A program made the position numbers and the translations under genes. A stretch of DNA of 64,000 bases from Sulfurimonas sp. HSL-1716. Lineage in GTDB: Bacteria > Campylobacterota > Campylobacteria > Campylobacterales > Sulfurimonadaceae. Below the pieces are notes generated by a model. It was not told the DNA's origin, ran no database searches, and saw nothing but the letters and a program-made list of their open reading frames with translations. The stretch lies in the NCBI RefSeq assembly GCF_039645975.1, contig NZ_CP147918.1:992001-1056000 (forward strand), given 5' to 3'. Shown here piece by piece: positions 28,459 to 39,052 of this stretch; position 1 is the stretch's first letter, and every line of letters starts with the position of its first letter.

Positions 28459-29535
28459 ATGAACCGTTTTTATAGTATGAACCACTCTAGTATAGATTTT
28501 GTTTTCAAACAAACGGCTAGAGATTTCGTGGTAGATGAGATACCGCTTTACGAGTTTAGCGGTGAAGGGGAACACCTTATTTTGCATGTAAGGAAAAAAA
28601 ACCTTACTACATGGGAAATGATAGACAAGATATGCGTATATCTTGGCATCAAAGCCAAAGAGATCGGTTATGCCGGTCTCAAAGACAAGAACGCGATGAC
28701 CAAGCAGTATATCTCCGTCAATAAAAAATATGAAAAACAGATGGAAAGCTTTGATAATCCCGATATCAAGATACTTTCAAAAACATATCATGACAACAAG
28801 ATACGAACGGGGCATCTCAAAGGAAACAGGTTTTTTATCCGTCTGAAAAAAGTCAATCCTACAAATGCCAAAAAAATATCTTTGGCTCTGAAACATATAA
28901 AAGAGTTCGGACTTCCCAATTTCTTCGGATACCAGCGTTTCGGCAATGACGGCGATAACTATATTCTCGGAGAAAAAGTCGCTCGGGGTCAGGCAAAAGA
29001 GCGTAATCCAAAGGTGAAAAAACTGCTTATAAACTCGTATCAGAGCCATCTTTTCAATCTTTGGCTCAGCCGCCGCCTGGAGATAAGTGCGCTAATAAAC
29101 AGTTTTAGCGTTAAAGAACTGGAACCTATGCTGAACCTTTCAAAACATACTTTGGAGCAGATGAAAGAGCAGACACATCCGTTTAAGATGATAGTCGGAG
29201 ATGTCATAGAACATTATCCGCACGGACGTCTTTTCAATTTTGAAGGCGATCAGGACGATATAAAAAGATTTGAAGAGAAAAAAGTCTCGATAACCGGGCT
29301 GTTATGCGGTAAAAAGGCATGGCAGGCGAAAGATGAAGCAAGGCTAATCGAAAAAGATTATGACGAGAAGATCGCAGCCGACGGTGCCAGACGCTATGCT
29401 TGGATATTTCCAGAAAACGTAGAGGGAGAGTACAAAGAGGAAGAAGCCTGGTATGAGCTTCATTTTTCTCTGCCAAAAGGCTCGTATGCAACCGTATTGA
29501 TAGAAGAGATAGCAAAGAGGGAGATAAAATCTTGA
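28459..29535 (+). CDS. truD: tRNA pseudouridine(13) synthase
   Basis: 358 aa. The catalytic Asp lies in IGYAGLKDKNAMTKQY. FFGYQRFGNDG and the TruD insert region are present; the start FKQTARDFVVDEIPL is typical of the family. The internal TRUD domain is shorter than in E. coli, as in other Campylobacterota. Its stop overlaps the TTG start of psd. Confidence 0.93.
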   Translation: MNRFYSMNHSSIDFVFKQTARDFVVDEIPLYEFSGEGEHLILHVRKKNLTTWEMIDKICVYLGIKAKEIGYAGLKDKNAMTKQYISVNKKYEKQMESFDNPDIKILSKTYHDNKIRTGHLKGNRFFIRLKKVNPTNAKKISLALKHIKEFGLPNFFGYQRFGNDGDNYILGEKVARGQAKERNPKVKKLLINSYQSHLFNLWLSRRLEISALINSFSVKELEPMLNLSKHTLEQMKEQTHPFKMIVGDVIEHYPHGRLFNFEGDQDDIKRFEEKKVSITGLLCGKKAWQAKDEARLIEKDYDEKIAADGARRYAWIFPENVEGEYKEEEAWYELHFSLPKGSYATVLIEEIAKREIKS

Positions 29536-30353
29536 ATAAACATATAACGAGTTTAATATCACAAAAATTTGGAAAATTCGCATCGCATAAGTTCCCTTCA
29601 TGGTTTCAGCGTATCGTGAACCAAAGCTACGTATCCTTGATGGGGCTTGATATGAGCGAGTTTCATTCACCGGCGACATACAAGAGTCTCAATGAACTTT
29701 TTACGCGCCGCTTAAGAGAAAACAGACATTATAGTTTAGACGGAGCCGATTTTATCTCTCCATGCGATTCGCTGATATCCGAATGCGGAGATCTTGATGA
29801 GAGTTATGCGCTGCAGATAAAAGGGATGCAGTACAGTACGGATGAACTGTTGGGAGAAAATTTCAGCGATGAAGAGAAAAAAGCGGTACATAACGGCCAG
29901 TTCATAAACTTTTACCTTTCGCCCAAAGACTACCATCGTTACCATATTCCGATGAATCTCAAAGTCCTCAAAGCGGTCCATATACCGGGAAAACTTTACC
30001 CGGTAAATATGCCTTCGCTGAAAAAAAGAGTGAACCTTTTTATAGAAAACGAGCGCGTTGTCATAAAATGCGAAACCTTGGATAAAAAAGTATTTTATAT
30101 GGTTCTTGTCGGTGCCTTGAACGTGGGTGTGATGCAGGTCTCTTTTGAGCCGCGCATCAAGACAAATGCGAATGCGCACAGTCAAAGCGTTTACGAGTAT
30201 GAAGAACTATATTTGAACAAAGGCGATGATTTTGGATGTTTTGAGATGGGTTCGACCATAGTCATTATCAGTGAAGAGAACATGTTTGATCTTTTGGTAA
30301 GCGGCAAAAAGAGTGTCCGTTACGGCCAGACGATAGCCAAATATTTGGAATAA
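29532..30353 (+). CDS. psd: Phosphatidylserine decarboxylase proenzyme
   Basis: Makes phosphatidylethanolamine. 273 aa. The self-cleavage site is EMGSTIVI (LGST variant MGST) near residue 239, where Ser becomes the pyruvoyl group. YLSPKDYHRYH and HIPGKLYPVN supply the conserved His residues. The start is TTG overlapping the truD stop (TTGA). Confidence 0.95.
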   Translation: MNKHITSLISQKFGKFASHKFPSWFQRIVNQSYVSLMGLDMSEFHSPATYKSLNELFTRRLRENRHYSLDGADFISPCDSLISECGDLDESYALQIKGMQYSTDELLGENFSDEEKKAVHNGQFINFYLSPKDYHRYHIPMNLKVLKAVHIPGKLYPVNMPSLKKRVNLFIENERVVIKCETLDKKVFYMVLVGALNVGVMQVSFEPRIKTNANAHSQSVYEYEELYLNKGDDFGCFEMGSTIVIISEENMFDLLVSGKKSVRYGQTIAKYLE

Positions 30354-30359
30354 ACCTCT

Positions 30360-31709
30360 ATGTACGAGTCTATTATCGCAGTTTTAAGTCTTCTTGCCGG
30401 AGGACTGAGTGTCTGGCTGGTCGGTTTTAAATCTCTAAAAAACAGGCATAAAAACGAGATAGGGCTTTTAAAAGAGGAATATGACAGACAAAGACAGAAC
30501 ATAAATGAATTAAACACTCAAAAAGCGACGTTAGTCGAGAGAGTCCGCGGGCTGGAGCAAAAAAGTGCAAGATTCGAGCAGCTTACAGAGGAGTATGCGG
30601 ACTCCAAAAGCAAGATAGCCCAGCTTGAAACGATGCTTGAAAAAGAGCGTCAGATGAGTGCGGAAAAACTTAGTACGCTTGAAGAGAACAAAGAACATAT
30701 GAAGCTCGAGTTCAAAGAGCTTGCGGACAAGATACTCGCATCCAATTCCGAAAAATTCTCCACGCAAAACAAAGATGCGCTCACAAAGATGATAACACCG
30801 ATAAAAGAGCAGTTCGACGCTTTTAAAAAACAGATCGACGATGTCTACATAAAAGAGGCAAAAGACCGCTCCATGCTTCAATCCGAGATAAAAGCGATCA
30901 AAGAGATAAACCATCAGATGAGCACCGATGCCAAAAATCTCACACGTGCGCTTAAAGGCGAAAGCAAGAAGCAGGGGATCTGGGGAGAGATGATACTCGA
31001 GAGGGTATTAGAGAGCTCTGGACTGCGTGAAGGGCATGAGTATGAGCGTGAAACCAGTTTGCATCATGAGGGAGACGGAAGCCGTTTTCGTCCCGATGTT
31101 ATCGTACATCTGCCCGATACGCGGGAGATCATCATCGATGCAAAGACTTCGTTAAGGGCATATGAACAGTATATAAATGAGAATGACGAAAACGATAAGA
31201 ATCGTTTTGCTTTGCTGCATGTGGCATCGATGAAAAAACATGTGGATGAGCTCAGCGCCAAGGACTATACGAAATTAAAGGGTGTCGAAACTCTGGACTT
31301 CATCTTTATGTTCGTGCCTATAGAGAGCGCACTTTTGATGGCGATGGAGTCCGATCCGACCCTGTTTGACTACGCTTTTAAAAAGAGAGTCGTACTTGTC
31401 GGTCCTACGACGCTCATGGTCTCTTTGCGCGCGGTGGAAAACACATGGAAGTATGAACATCAGCAGAGAAATGCCCAAGAGATAGCAAAACGGGCAGGGC
31501 TGCTGTTTGACAAGTTTGTAGGATTTGTCGAGAGTGTCGAGAAGCTCGGCAAGCAGATACAGACCGTACAAAAAACGTATGAGGAGACATATAACAAACT
31601 GCATTTGGGTGCGGGAAGCATAACAACACAGTTTCAAAAACTCGAAAAACTGGGAGCTGCCGCAAGCAAGAGTATTCCCGAACATATAGCCAGACAGATA
31701 GAAGAGTAA
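30360..31709 (+). CDS. rmuC: DNA recombination protein RmuC
   Basis: 449 aa. An N-terminal membrane helix, a long coiled coil (about 25-190) and the RmuC nuclease-like domain with GESKKQGIWGEMILERVLE, RPDVIVHLPD, IIIDAKTSLRAYEQY (PD-ExK style) and FIMFVPIESALLMA. Limits inversions between repeats in E. coli; the exact activity here is inference. Confidence 0.92.
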   Translation: MYESIIAVLSLLAGGLSVWLVGFKSLKNRHKNEIGLLKEEYDRQRQNINELNTQKATLVERVRGLEQKSARFEQLTEEYADSKSKIAQLETMLEKERQMSAEKLSTLEENKEHMKLEFKELADKILASNSEKFSTQNKDALTKMITPIKEQFDAFKKQIDDVYIKEAKDRSMLQSEIKAIKEINHQMSTDAKNLTRALKGESKKQGIWGEMILERVLESSGLREGHEYERETSLHHEGDGSRFRPDVIVHLPDTREIIIDAKTSLRAYEQYINENDENDKNRFALLHVASMKKHVDELSAKDYTKLKGVETLDFIFMFVPIESALLMAMESDPTLFDYAFKKRVVLVGPTTLMVSLRAVENTWKYEHQQRNAQEIAKRAGLLFDKFVGFVESVEKLGKQIQTVQKTYEETYNKLHLGAGSITTQFQKLEKLGAAASKSIPEHIARQIEE

Positions 31710-31712
31710 CCG

Positions 31713-34700
31713 ATGGACAGATTAATAGAGTATTTCATAAAAAACAAGCATCTCAGTTACGTTCTGCTGATCTTTTTGATATATCTCGGTTATAACGCTT
31801 ATGTAAATATCCCAAAAGAGCTGTTTCCAACCGTCGAGCTGGACAAGATAAGCATTACGGGAAAATATGCGGGAACGAGCGCGACGAACATGGACAAGAT
31901 GGCAGTCCGCGATATAGAGGACGAGATAAGCAGTATAAGCGGCATAGACAAGACGGAGACGACCATCATCCCCGGTTCTTTTACGATCATATTGACGCTG
32001 AATGAACATGCGAACAAGATAAACGTTTTGAGTAAGGTCAAAGATTCCATCTCGGCATCGAGGCAGTATCTTCCTTCTGATATGAACGAACCCGTAGCAA
32101 AGCTTTTAGACAAGACAAAATCTCTTATAAAACTCTCCATTTCATCCACGAAGCTGCCAAAAAGTGCGCTGATACCGATAGCCAAAGAGATACAGACAAA
32201 ACTCTCGAGAATAAAAAGCATCAGCGAAATATCCATCAGAGGAGATGCCGATCAGGAACTCTCCATCAAGTTGAACTCAAATGCGATACTCACCTATAAT
32301 CTCAATCACGCAGACGTCATCGGCGCCATATCGAACCTCTCTTATATCTTCCCGATCGGAAATATAGAAGACAGAGGAAACTTCGTATTTGTTTCCACAG
32401 TCAACGGGAAAGGTTCCAAACAGGACTATAAAGACGCGATATTGAAAATAGACAACAGATTTGTAAGACTCGGCGATATAGCGGATGTGGATATCTACTA
32501 TCCACAGACGAATACGCTTTCATCCTTTAACGGCAATCAGACACTGACGCTTGTCATCGACAAATCGGAAGAGGGGGACTCCATAGTCCTTTCCAAACAG
32601 CTTCGAAAATATGTCAAAAAGATAGAAAAAAACTATAAAGACGTCATATTCGACTTTTATCAAGACAGTTCCAAACCTATCAAGGAGCGTTTGAACACTG
32701 TCATATCGAATATGATGTTCGGGCTGATACTGGTCTTTGTGTCCATGTATATCTTCATAAATCTCAGGATCGCTATCATCGTAGTTGTGGGGATCCCTTT
32801 TTCTTTCATCATAGGACTTCTGTTCATATACTATATGGGGTATTCCATCAATATTGTCTCCCTTTTGGGAGCTTTGATAGTCATTGGTATCGTGGTCGAC
32901 GATGCGATAGTCGTAAGCGAGAACATTCAGCGTCACATCGACGAAGGGAGAGCAAGGGACGAAGCTGCACTTATCGGGGTAAAAGAGATGATGCTGCCCG
33001 TGACTCTGGCTACCGTGACGACTGTAGTGGCATTCTTGCCTATGTTCATGCTTACAGGTGAAATAGCACTATTTATGATCATGGTTCCCATCGTGGTAGT
33101 GATGATACTTCTTGGTTCTCTGTTTGAAAGCTTTTTCTTTTTGCCCCTGCATGCACAGGAGTTTTTGCGAAAAAGCGACAATCTTTTCGACTGGACGGGA
33201 TTTCAAAATCTTTATGAAAAAATTCTGCACAAATTCATAAAATATAAAAAGACTTCGCTGCTTCTGTTCTTGATCCTCATACCGCTGCTGACCGTCGTTA
33301 CCGCGAAATCCATGAAGTTTCAATTCTTTCCGAATTTTGACGGTAACAACCTGTATATTTCCGGAAAACTGAGCGTCGATACGCCCATAGAGGACACTTT
33401 TAAAATAGCCAGAGAGATAGAGCATGAGATGATGAAACACAAAAAGGAGTTCTCTCTCAAATCGATCTCCGCTACCAGCGGATACAGAAGAAGTCTTTCA
33501 GGGGAGACGGAACATTCCAACAACGTATTTTTTATCACGATGGAACTCTATGACAGAGAAGATACGAACTGGATAAACAAATATGTCAATCCTCTGTTAA
33601 ACTTTTCCTTTGATTTTAACGACCCCGAAAAGATAAGAAAAAAACGTACTTTTGAACTTTCGCCGCTTGCTAAAAAGATAATCGCACCGTATAAAAAGAG
33701 ATATCATATGGTAGAACTCGGAGTGATGGAAGACAAACCGGGGATCATCAGAAGCGATATCCAGATAAATCTTTCGGGTATGAACGATGCGGAGCTTGAA
33801 AGTTCTATCAAAAAACTTGAAAAACAGCTTTCGGGTATAAATGGAGTCTTGAACTACAGCGACAATATCCGCTACGGAAAGATGGAGTACAAGATCAAGA
33901 TCAACCCTTACGGAGAAAGTCTGGGACTCAGCGAAGGATCAATCGCAAAACTGCTGAGTGATTATTTCTTGGAAAAACGCCAGACGAGCACGTTTAACGA
34001 TCGCGGTGTCATGGAGATAAAAACGGAGGATATGGATAAGGACAAGACAAAGACGCTGCTTGATTTTGACGTTCCTCTGGGTGACGGACGCTACGTAAAA
34101 CTGCTACAGGTCGCAGATATCATAAAAATACGCGATTACGAGAAGATAGACAAACTCAACGGCAGTATCGTAAAAACGGTGTTTGCAAATGTCGACAAAA
34201 GACATATAACGCCTCAGGAGATACTCGATCAACTGCAGCCCACACTCGATGCGATAGCGGATTCGGGTATCGAGGTAAACCTTTTGGGAGAGAAGGAGAA
34301 AAGTTCCCAGTTGAAGACCGATATGAAAAAAGCGGTGTTCTTGGCGCTTTTTTTGATTCTTATCACACTGCTTCTGATCTTTCCGAAGATAAAATACGCT
34401 CTGATGGTAATGAGCGTTATCCCGCTTTCAGTGCTGGGCGCGCTTTTAGGGCATAAACTTTTGGGTATAAATATGACGATGCCTTCTGTGATCGGTATCC
34501 TGGGGCTAGCGGGAGTCGTTATAAACGACGGTATTATCATGCTTGATTTTCTTCACGGCACACATAAAACCGATGAGTTTTATAACCGTGCGAAGTTGAG
34601 ACTCCGTCCTATCGTTATTACATCTGTCACAACCTTTTTGGGATTGTTCACTCTGATCTTTTATGCAACAGGGCAGGCCGTCATACTGCAGCCTATCGCC

Positions 34701-34829
34701 GTATCGATAGGGTTCGGACTTGTCTGGGGGACATTTTTAAACCTTCTTTATCTGCCTACCCTTTATGCTTTGGTTAACGGAATAAAAGCAAACAGACAAG
34801 AGGAATCGATATATATCGGGGAAAAATGA
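31713..34829 (+). CDS. RND efflux transporter permease (AcrB/HAE-like)
   Basis: 1038 aa with 12 membrane helices in two halves, each with a large periplasmic loop. Proton-relay Asp residues lie in VIGIVVDDAIVVSENI; the second half has IGILGLAGVVINDGIIML. The N-terminus is the usual IEYFIKNKHLSYVLL. No membrane-fusion protein or TolC gene is adjacent, so it is an orphan pump or relies on parts elsewhere. Substrates unknown. It starts 3 nt after rmuC. Confidence 0.92.
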   Translation: MDRLIEYFIKNKHLSYVLLIFLIYLGYNAYVNIPKELFPTVELDKISITGKYAGTSATNMDKMAVRDIEDEISSISGIDKTETTIIPGSFTIILTLNEHANKINVLSKVKDSISASRQYLPSDMNEPVAKLLDKTKSLIKLSISSTKLPKSALIPIAKEIQTKLSRIKSISEISIRGDADQELSIKLNSNAILTYNLNHADVIGAISNLSYIFPIGNIEDRGNFVFVSTVNGKGSKQDYKDAILKIDNRFVRLGDIADVDIYYPQTNTLSSFNGNQTLTLVIDKSEEGDSIVLSKQLRKYVKKIEKNYKDVIFDFYQDSSKPIKERLNTVISNMMFGLILVFVSMYIFINLRIAIIVVVGIPFSFIIGLLFIYYMGYSINIVSLLGALIVIGIVVDDAIVVSENIQRHIDEGRARDEAALIGVKEMMLPVTLATVTTVVAFLPMFMLTGEIALFMIMVPIVVVMILLGSLFESFFFLPLHAQEFLRKSDNLFDWTGFQNLYEKILHKFIKYKKTSLLLFLILIPLLTVVTAKSMKFQFFPNFDGNNLYISGKLSVDTPIEDTFKIAREIEHEMMKHKKEFSLKSISATSGYRRSLSGETEHSNNVFFITMELYDREDTNWINKYVNPLLNFSFDFNDPEKIRKKRTFELSPLAKKIIAPYKKRYHMVELGVMEDKPGIIRSDIQINLSGMNDAELESSIKKLEKQLSGINGVLNYSDNIRYGKMEYKIKINPYGESLGLSEGSIAKLLSDYFLEKRQTSTFNDRGVMEIKTEDMDKDKTKTLLDFDVPLGDGRYVKLLQVADIIKIRDYEKIDKLNGSIVKTVFANVDKRHITPQEILDQLQPTLDAIADSGIEVNLLGEKEKSSQLKTDMKKAVFLALFLILITLLLIFPKIKYALMVMSVIPLSVLGALLGHKLLGINMTMPSVIGILGLAGVVINDGIIMLDFLHGTHKTDEFYNRAKLRLRPIVITSVTTFLGLFTLIFYATGQAVILQPIAVSIGFGLVWGTFLNLLYLPTLYALVNGIKANRQEESIYIGEK

Positions 34830-34847
34830 GAGTTGGATAATTTGTGA

Positions 34848-34853
34848 TATAAT
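34848..34853 (+). promoter_or_regulatory. -10 box TATAAT before motA
   Basis: GATATAAT about 100 bp before the motA start, after the RND stop. It would give a leader of about 95 nt containing a GATCG...CGATC inverted pair. Confidence 0.45.
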
Positions 34854-34954
34854 TTTTATCGATCGTGTTTTTGGTTACATGAAAGTGTTTTTTAGCCGAT
34901 CTAATCTAATTCCTATTGTTCGCAGTAATAAATAGTTAAGATTTGGAGTGTGTT

Positions 34955-35728
34955 TTGGATTTAACCGTTATTTTAGGGATGTTGTTCGCCGTCATCTCGC
35001 TATCTACCGGAGATATACTCGACGGAGGAAATCCTCTGGGTCTTCTTCATATCACATCGTTTCTTATAGTTATCCCTACGGCACTTGCCAGTGCAATGAC
35101 GGGGACAAGCGGAGATTATGTCAAAGCAGCCTATAGAGAGCTGAAATTTGTCTTTAAGAAAAGCCCCGTCAACTTTCAAGAGCGTATCAATCAGATCATA
35201 GAGTTTTCTATAATTGCACGTCGAGACGGGCTTTTGGGTTTAGAGCCGCATATAAACAACATCGATGACGAGTTCTTTAAAAAAGGTCTCAGCATGACAA
35301 TTGATGGAATAGATATCGATGAGATAGAGACAACGTTGGAAATCTTGATCGATGAAACGGAGGAGTATTATCACGGTGCGGCGCATTATTGGATACTCGC
35401 AGGGGAGACGTGTCCCGTCATGGGTCTCATCGGTGCCGTCATGGGACTGATTCTCGCCCTTCAAAAACTAAACGACCCCGTAGCGATGGCAGAAGGTATC
35501 GCCGGTGCGTTTACGGCGACGGTGACCGGTATCGCGGGAGCATATATGTTTATCGGCCCGATAGGAAACAAGCTCAAAGCCAAATCGCGCCATAATATCA
35601 GAGAAAAACAGATCATTCTAGCAGGTATTTTAGGTATCGCTTCTGGAGACAATCCAAGAGCACTTGAAGGCAAGCTATTCCATTATTTCTCTCCGCTCGA
35701 AGAGAAAAAAAGTAAGTTTGAACAATAA
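34955..35728 (+). CDS. motA: Flagellar motor stator protein MotA
   Basis: 257 aa from a TTG at 34955, chosen because GGAG lies 6 nt upstream and the product then begins MDLTVILGML as MotA proteins do. Four membrane helices; the cytoplasmic loop has RDGLLGLEPHINNIDDEFFKKG, and GLIGAVMGLILALQ and AFTATVTGIAGAYMFIGPIGNKLK form the channel helices. Forms the ion-conducting stator with MotB, 12 bp downstream. Confidence 0.93.
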   Translation: MDLTVILGMLFAVISLSTGDILDGGNPLGLLHITSFLIVIPTALASAMTGTSGDYVKAAYRELKFVFKKSPVNFQERINQIIEFSIIARRDGLLGLEPHINNIDDEFFKKGLSMTIDGIDIDEIETTLEILIDETEEYYHGAAHYWILAGETCPVMGLIGAVMGLILALQKLNDPVAMAEGIAGAFTATVTGIAGAYMFIGPIGNKLKAKSRHNIREKQIILAGILGIASGDNPRALEGKLFHYFSPLEEKKSKFEQ

Positions 35729-35740
35729 AGCAGGCAAAAA

Positions 35741-36655
35741 ATGAAAAAAAGATGTAAGAAAACGGAGTGCCCGGCAGGAGAGAAATGGGCTGTCCCGTAT
35801 GCCGACTTTTTAAGTCTGCTGCTGGCTCTTTTTATCGCTCTTTATGCTTTGGCTTCTGTTAATAAAGTAAAAATGGAAGCACTAAAAGCCGCTTTTGTCC
35901 AGATATATTCCTACGCTCCAAGACCGCAGCAGATGACTCCGGTGATCAAGAAGGCCGCACGGCCGGGAGATAATAAAAATCAAGGTTCCTCTCCCGGATC
36001 GCTAACGGGATCCAAAAGTGTTTTAAACGGCGGAGTACCGGTAACAAACCAGGGAGATGCCGCAAAAGATGCCGCAACGAACGGAGTTGCAGGTTCGGAC
36101 AGTATTGTAAGCGGCGGGGTTCTGATGGAACTCTTAAATATAAAACGGGCCGTTATCGATGCAAAAGAGTCGATCGAAAAGGAGCAAAGCGGTTCGGCAG
36201 TCTCTATACAAGACGCTCAAGACGGTTTTATAATAAATATGCCTGCATCGCTGCTGTTTAAAAAAGACAGTGCGAAGATAACAGATCATGATACTCTGCT
36301 CTTTTTAAAACGTATCGTTTTGATCATAAAGCAGATGCCAAGCAATGTCGATGTTCTGGTAAACGGATATACGGATAACATCGTACCTGCAAAAGATTCG
36401 GTGTATAAAGATAATTGGCAGTTATCGAGCGCGAGAGCTTTATCCGTCGTAAAAGAGCTGGTCAAAGACGGTGTCAGCGGCGACAGACTGGGGGCAGTGG
36501 GTTATGGCGAATATAGACCTGTAGCGACAAACGATACAAGCGAAGGGCGTGATAAGAACAGACGGGTTACGATCAGCTTTATGGCAAAACAGCCAAAGAA
36601 CACTAATGTGCAAAAGCAGGATATCTTGGATCAAACAAGTCAAGAGCGCCAGTAA
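35741..36655 (+). CDS. motB: Flagellar motor stator protein MotB
   Basis: 304 aa. The single membrane helix (about 22-40) begins PYADFLSLLLALFIALYA; Asp22 is the ion-carrying residue. A Gly/Ser/Asn-rich linker of about 90 residues follows, then the OmpA-like peptidoglycan-binding domain (about 165-285) with NGYTDN, LSSARALSVVKEL and NRRVTI. Ion type (H+ or Na+) cannot be assigned. Confidence 0.94.
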   Translation: MKKRCKKTECPAGEKWAVPYADFLSLLLALFIALYALASVNKVKMEALKAAFVQIYSYAPRPQQMTPVIKKAARPGDNKNQGSSPGSLTGSKSVLNGGVPVTNQGDAAKDAATNGVAGSDSIVSGGVLMELLNIKRAVIDAKESIEKEQSGSAVSIQDAQDGFIINMPASLLFKKDSAKITDHDTLLFLKRIVLIIKQMPSNVDVLVNGYTDNIVPAKDSVYKDNWQLSSARALSVVKELVKDGVSGDRLGAVGYGEYRPVATNDTSEGRDKNRRVTISFMAKQPKNTNVQKQDILDQTSQERQ

Positions 36656-36764
36656 AATAGTTTTGAATAGTAAATATACACATTTTGGATAATATCTGTG
36701 TATGTTTGGATAAAGAAAAACTTTTTATTTTCCCTTATAATCTCAAACAAAAAAAGGATGTTTT

Positions 36765-37889
36765 ATGAAGCGTTCGTTTGTAAGAGAGATATTAGAGATC
36801 ATAGGAAGCGATACCATATCGTTTGCGGGCGGTTTGCCCGATGAGATACTTTTCCCCGCAGAAGATATCTCTTCCATTACCCAAAAAATATTGTCAGCGC
36901 CCGAGGCGCTGCAATATTCATTTAGTGCGGGCATTGCACCGCTTCGGGAAAAACTGGCGTCTTATTATACTTCTTTGGGTCTGCAGACCGATCCTAAAAA
37001 CATACTTATAACAACCGGAGCGCAGCAAGCCCTTGATATCATAAGCCGTGTCTATTTTAAAGAGGGGGCGGTGGTCGAAGCACCGGCTTATCTCGGAGCT
37101 TTAAATGTCTTTAATTCGAACGAATGTCCTTTGTATCCGATAGAACTTGCCGACGACGGAGTGGATATCGAAAATTTTGAAAAGATATTTTCAAAGATCG
37201 GCAGAGCCTATCTGATGTGTGATTTTCAAAATCCTACGGGGAAATGTTACAGCATCGACAAACGTGAACGTTTGGCAGAATCGGCGATAAGAAACAACGG
37301 AATAATCGTAGAAGACGGTGCATACATGGAGCTTTTTTTTGAAAAAAGACTACCCATGCTCACTTCATTTGCTCCGTTGAATTCTTTGCATATAGGTTCC
37401 TTCTCAAAAACACTGGCTCCCGGGCTAAGACTCGGATGGATAAGAGGAAAAGAGAAGCTGTTAAAGCCGCTTTTGGCGTTAAAAGAGAGAACGGATCTGC
37501 ATACGTCCACACTTTCGCAGATGATAGCCGATGAGTTTTTCAGCCGCGGCCTGTTTGATACCCATCTGCCGAAAATAAGAGCCGTTTACAAATATAAATG
37601 CGATTATTTGGCACAAGAACTGGGCCGGCTGATCCCAAACTTTAAATTTAAAAAGCCGGATGGAGGGATGTTCATATACGGCAGTTTTCAAGGCGGGATA
37701 GATGCATATGAACTGGCTAGGAAATGTTTGAACGACGGAGCGGTTTTTGTTCCAGGAGGAGAGTTTTATACCGACGTATCGATCAACTCGGAGGCCAGGT
37801 TCAATTTTACGCATCCCACGCTTGATGAGATAAAAACGGGGATAGATATGATCTCTGCGGTATATTATGCCCTTATCGAAGAGATGTGA
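36765..37889 (+). CDS. PLP-dependent aminotransferase, class I/II (LysN/MocR-like)
   Basis: 374 aa. PLP lysine lies in SFSKTLAPGLRLGWI; FQNPTGKCYS and ARFNFTHPT are further fold-type I markers. FAGGLPDEILFP at the start is typical of 2-aminoadipate/aromatic aminotransferases. The substrate is not certain. TATAAT at 36736-36741 and AAAGGATG precede the ATG. A small palindrome (36676-36703, ATACACA/TGTGTAT) upstream may end the mot operon or bind a regulator. Convergent with the AraC gene. Confidence 0.85.
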   Translation: MKRSFVREILEIIGSDTISFAGGLPDEILFPAEDISSITQKILSAPEALQYSFSAGIAPLREKLASYYTSLGLQTDPKNILITTGAQQALDIISRVYFKEGAVVEAPAYLGALNVFNSNECPLYPIELADDGVDIENFEKIFSKIGRAYLMCDFQNPTGKCYSIDKRERLAESAIRNNGIIVEDGAYMELFFEKRLPMLTSFAPLNSLHIGSFSKTLAPGLRLGWIRGKEKLLKPLLALKERTDLHTSTLSQMIADEFFSRGLFDTHLPKIRAVYKYKCDYLAQELGRLIPNFKFKKPDGGMFIYGSFQGGIDAYELARKCLNDGAVFVPGGEFYTDVSINSEARFNFTHPTLDEIKTGIDMISAVYYALIEEM

Positions 37890-37896
37890 GATATCT

Positions 37897-38793
37897 TTAT
37901 AATATCCGGATGGGAAGAAAAAATTCCAGTTCGAACTCTCCGCTTTCGTTTAAAAAATGATTTTTTTTATAAACGGCATACGGCGGCTGCGTTTTCGTCT
38001 CAAAACCGCTGTTTGGAAGCCATATATGATATACGTACCGCATAAAACGCAATACGTCTCCGTATCTTCCTTTTATATCAAATACGGCGCATAATGAGCC
38101 GGGTATCTCTAAGTATCCGATCTGTCCATGAGGAGGAGAGATTCCCTTTGGAAGCTCTACTGCTGCAACATAGGCACACTCCTGTAAAGGCGTTATCGCA
38201 GGGTTGTCATGATGCAGGGCTATCTGTCTGTTTTCTTTTTCTATCCTGTTTTCAATACACCATGCGTACAATCTGTTCCAAGTGTTTTTTATGGAGATAT
38301 TGTAACCCTTATGTCTTATGTAAGCGACTTTGACAGGCTCTGTTTTTACGATCTTGGGTATCAGTCCGGTAAAATCCGAATCCGAAGAGCTCGCGCTTGG
38401 CGAACTTGATAATATCTTTTGAGAAAACGCGAGATAAGCGCCTCTTCTCCAATCACCTGGAGGAGTCTCGAATCTGCTTTTAAAAGCCTTGATAAAAGAT
38501 GTCTGTGAACTATATCCGCACATAGAAGCGATTTCGGAAATGGAAGCGTATCTGTTGGTCAAAAGGAGGTTTGCGGCTTTTTGCAGCCGGATAGACCTTA
38601 TTGTCTCATAAATATTATTTCCCGTTTCCTCTTTGAAGATCCTATGAAGATGATGAGCGCTTATCTGCTTCATCGATGAAAGTTCGGCGACATTGAGATC
38701 GGTATCGATATATGAGTATATATAGTGTAAGATATCATTGACGATATCGCTTCTTTGTTCTCTGGTCTCTTTTTTCATATCTAATAATAACAC
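37897..38793 (-). CDS. AraC-family regulator with GyrI-like effector-binding domain
   Basis: 298 aa. The N-terminal double HTH (about 15-115) has MKQISAHHLHRIFKEETGNNIYE and ISEIASMCGYSSQTSFIKAFKSRF. Residues about 130-298 form an SHS2/GyrI-like ligand domain (VKVAYIRHKGYN ... ELEFFLPI). This is the Rob/SoxS-plus-GyrI architecture that senses small hydrophobic molecules in other bacteria. Monocistronic; the target is not evident. Confidence 0.87.
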   Translation of the reverse strand: MLLLDMKKETREQRSDIVNDILHYIYSYIDTDLNVAELSSMKQISAHHLHRIFKEETGNNIYETIRSIRLQKAANLLLTNRYASISEIASMCGYSSQTSFIKAFKSRFETPPGDWRRGAYLAFSQKILSSSPSASSSDSDFTGLIPKIVKTEPVKVAYIRHKGYNISIKNTWNRLYAWCIENRIEKENRQIALHHDNPAITPLQECAYVAAVELPKGISPPHGQIGYLEIPGSLCAVFDIKGRYGDVLRFMRYVYHIWLPNSGFETKTQPPYAVYKKNHFLNESGEFELEFFLPIRIL

Positions 38794-38865
38794 AGACGGA
38801 TAATAAAATCGTATGTTCGGTTTATATTTTGATCTGGTAAAGAAAAGGAATATGATAGATTTTTG

Positions 38866-38940
38866 TGGATGGGGTAGAGGGATTCGAACCCCCGAATGTT
38901 GGTACCAAAAACCAATGCCTTACCGCTTGGCGATACCCCA
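38866..38940 (-). tRNA. tRNA-Gln (anticodon TTG), copy 2 in transcription order
   Basis: Minus strand TGGGGTATCGCC... with anticodon loop TTTTGGT (TTG) and acceptor pairs TGGGGTA/TACCCCA. CCA is encoded. Part of a duplicated Gln-fMet unit. Confidence 0.95.
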
Positions 38941-38965
38941 ATATTAAATATTTAAAATGACGTCT

Positions 38966-39042
<77 letters not shown>

Positions 39043-39052
39043 ATCTTTTTCT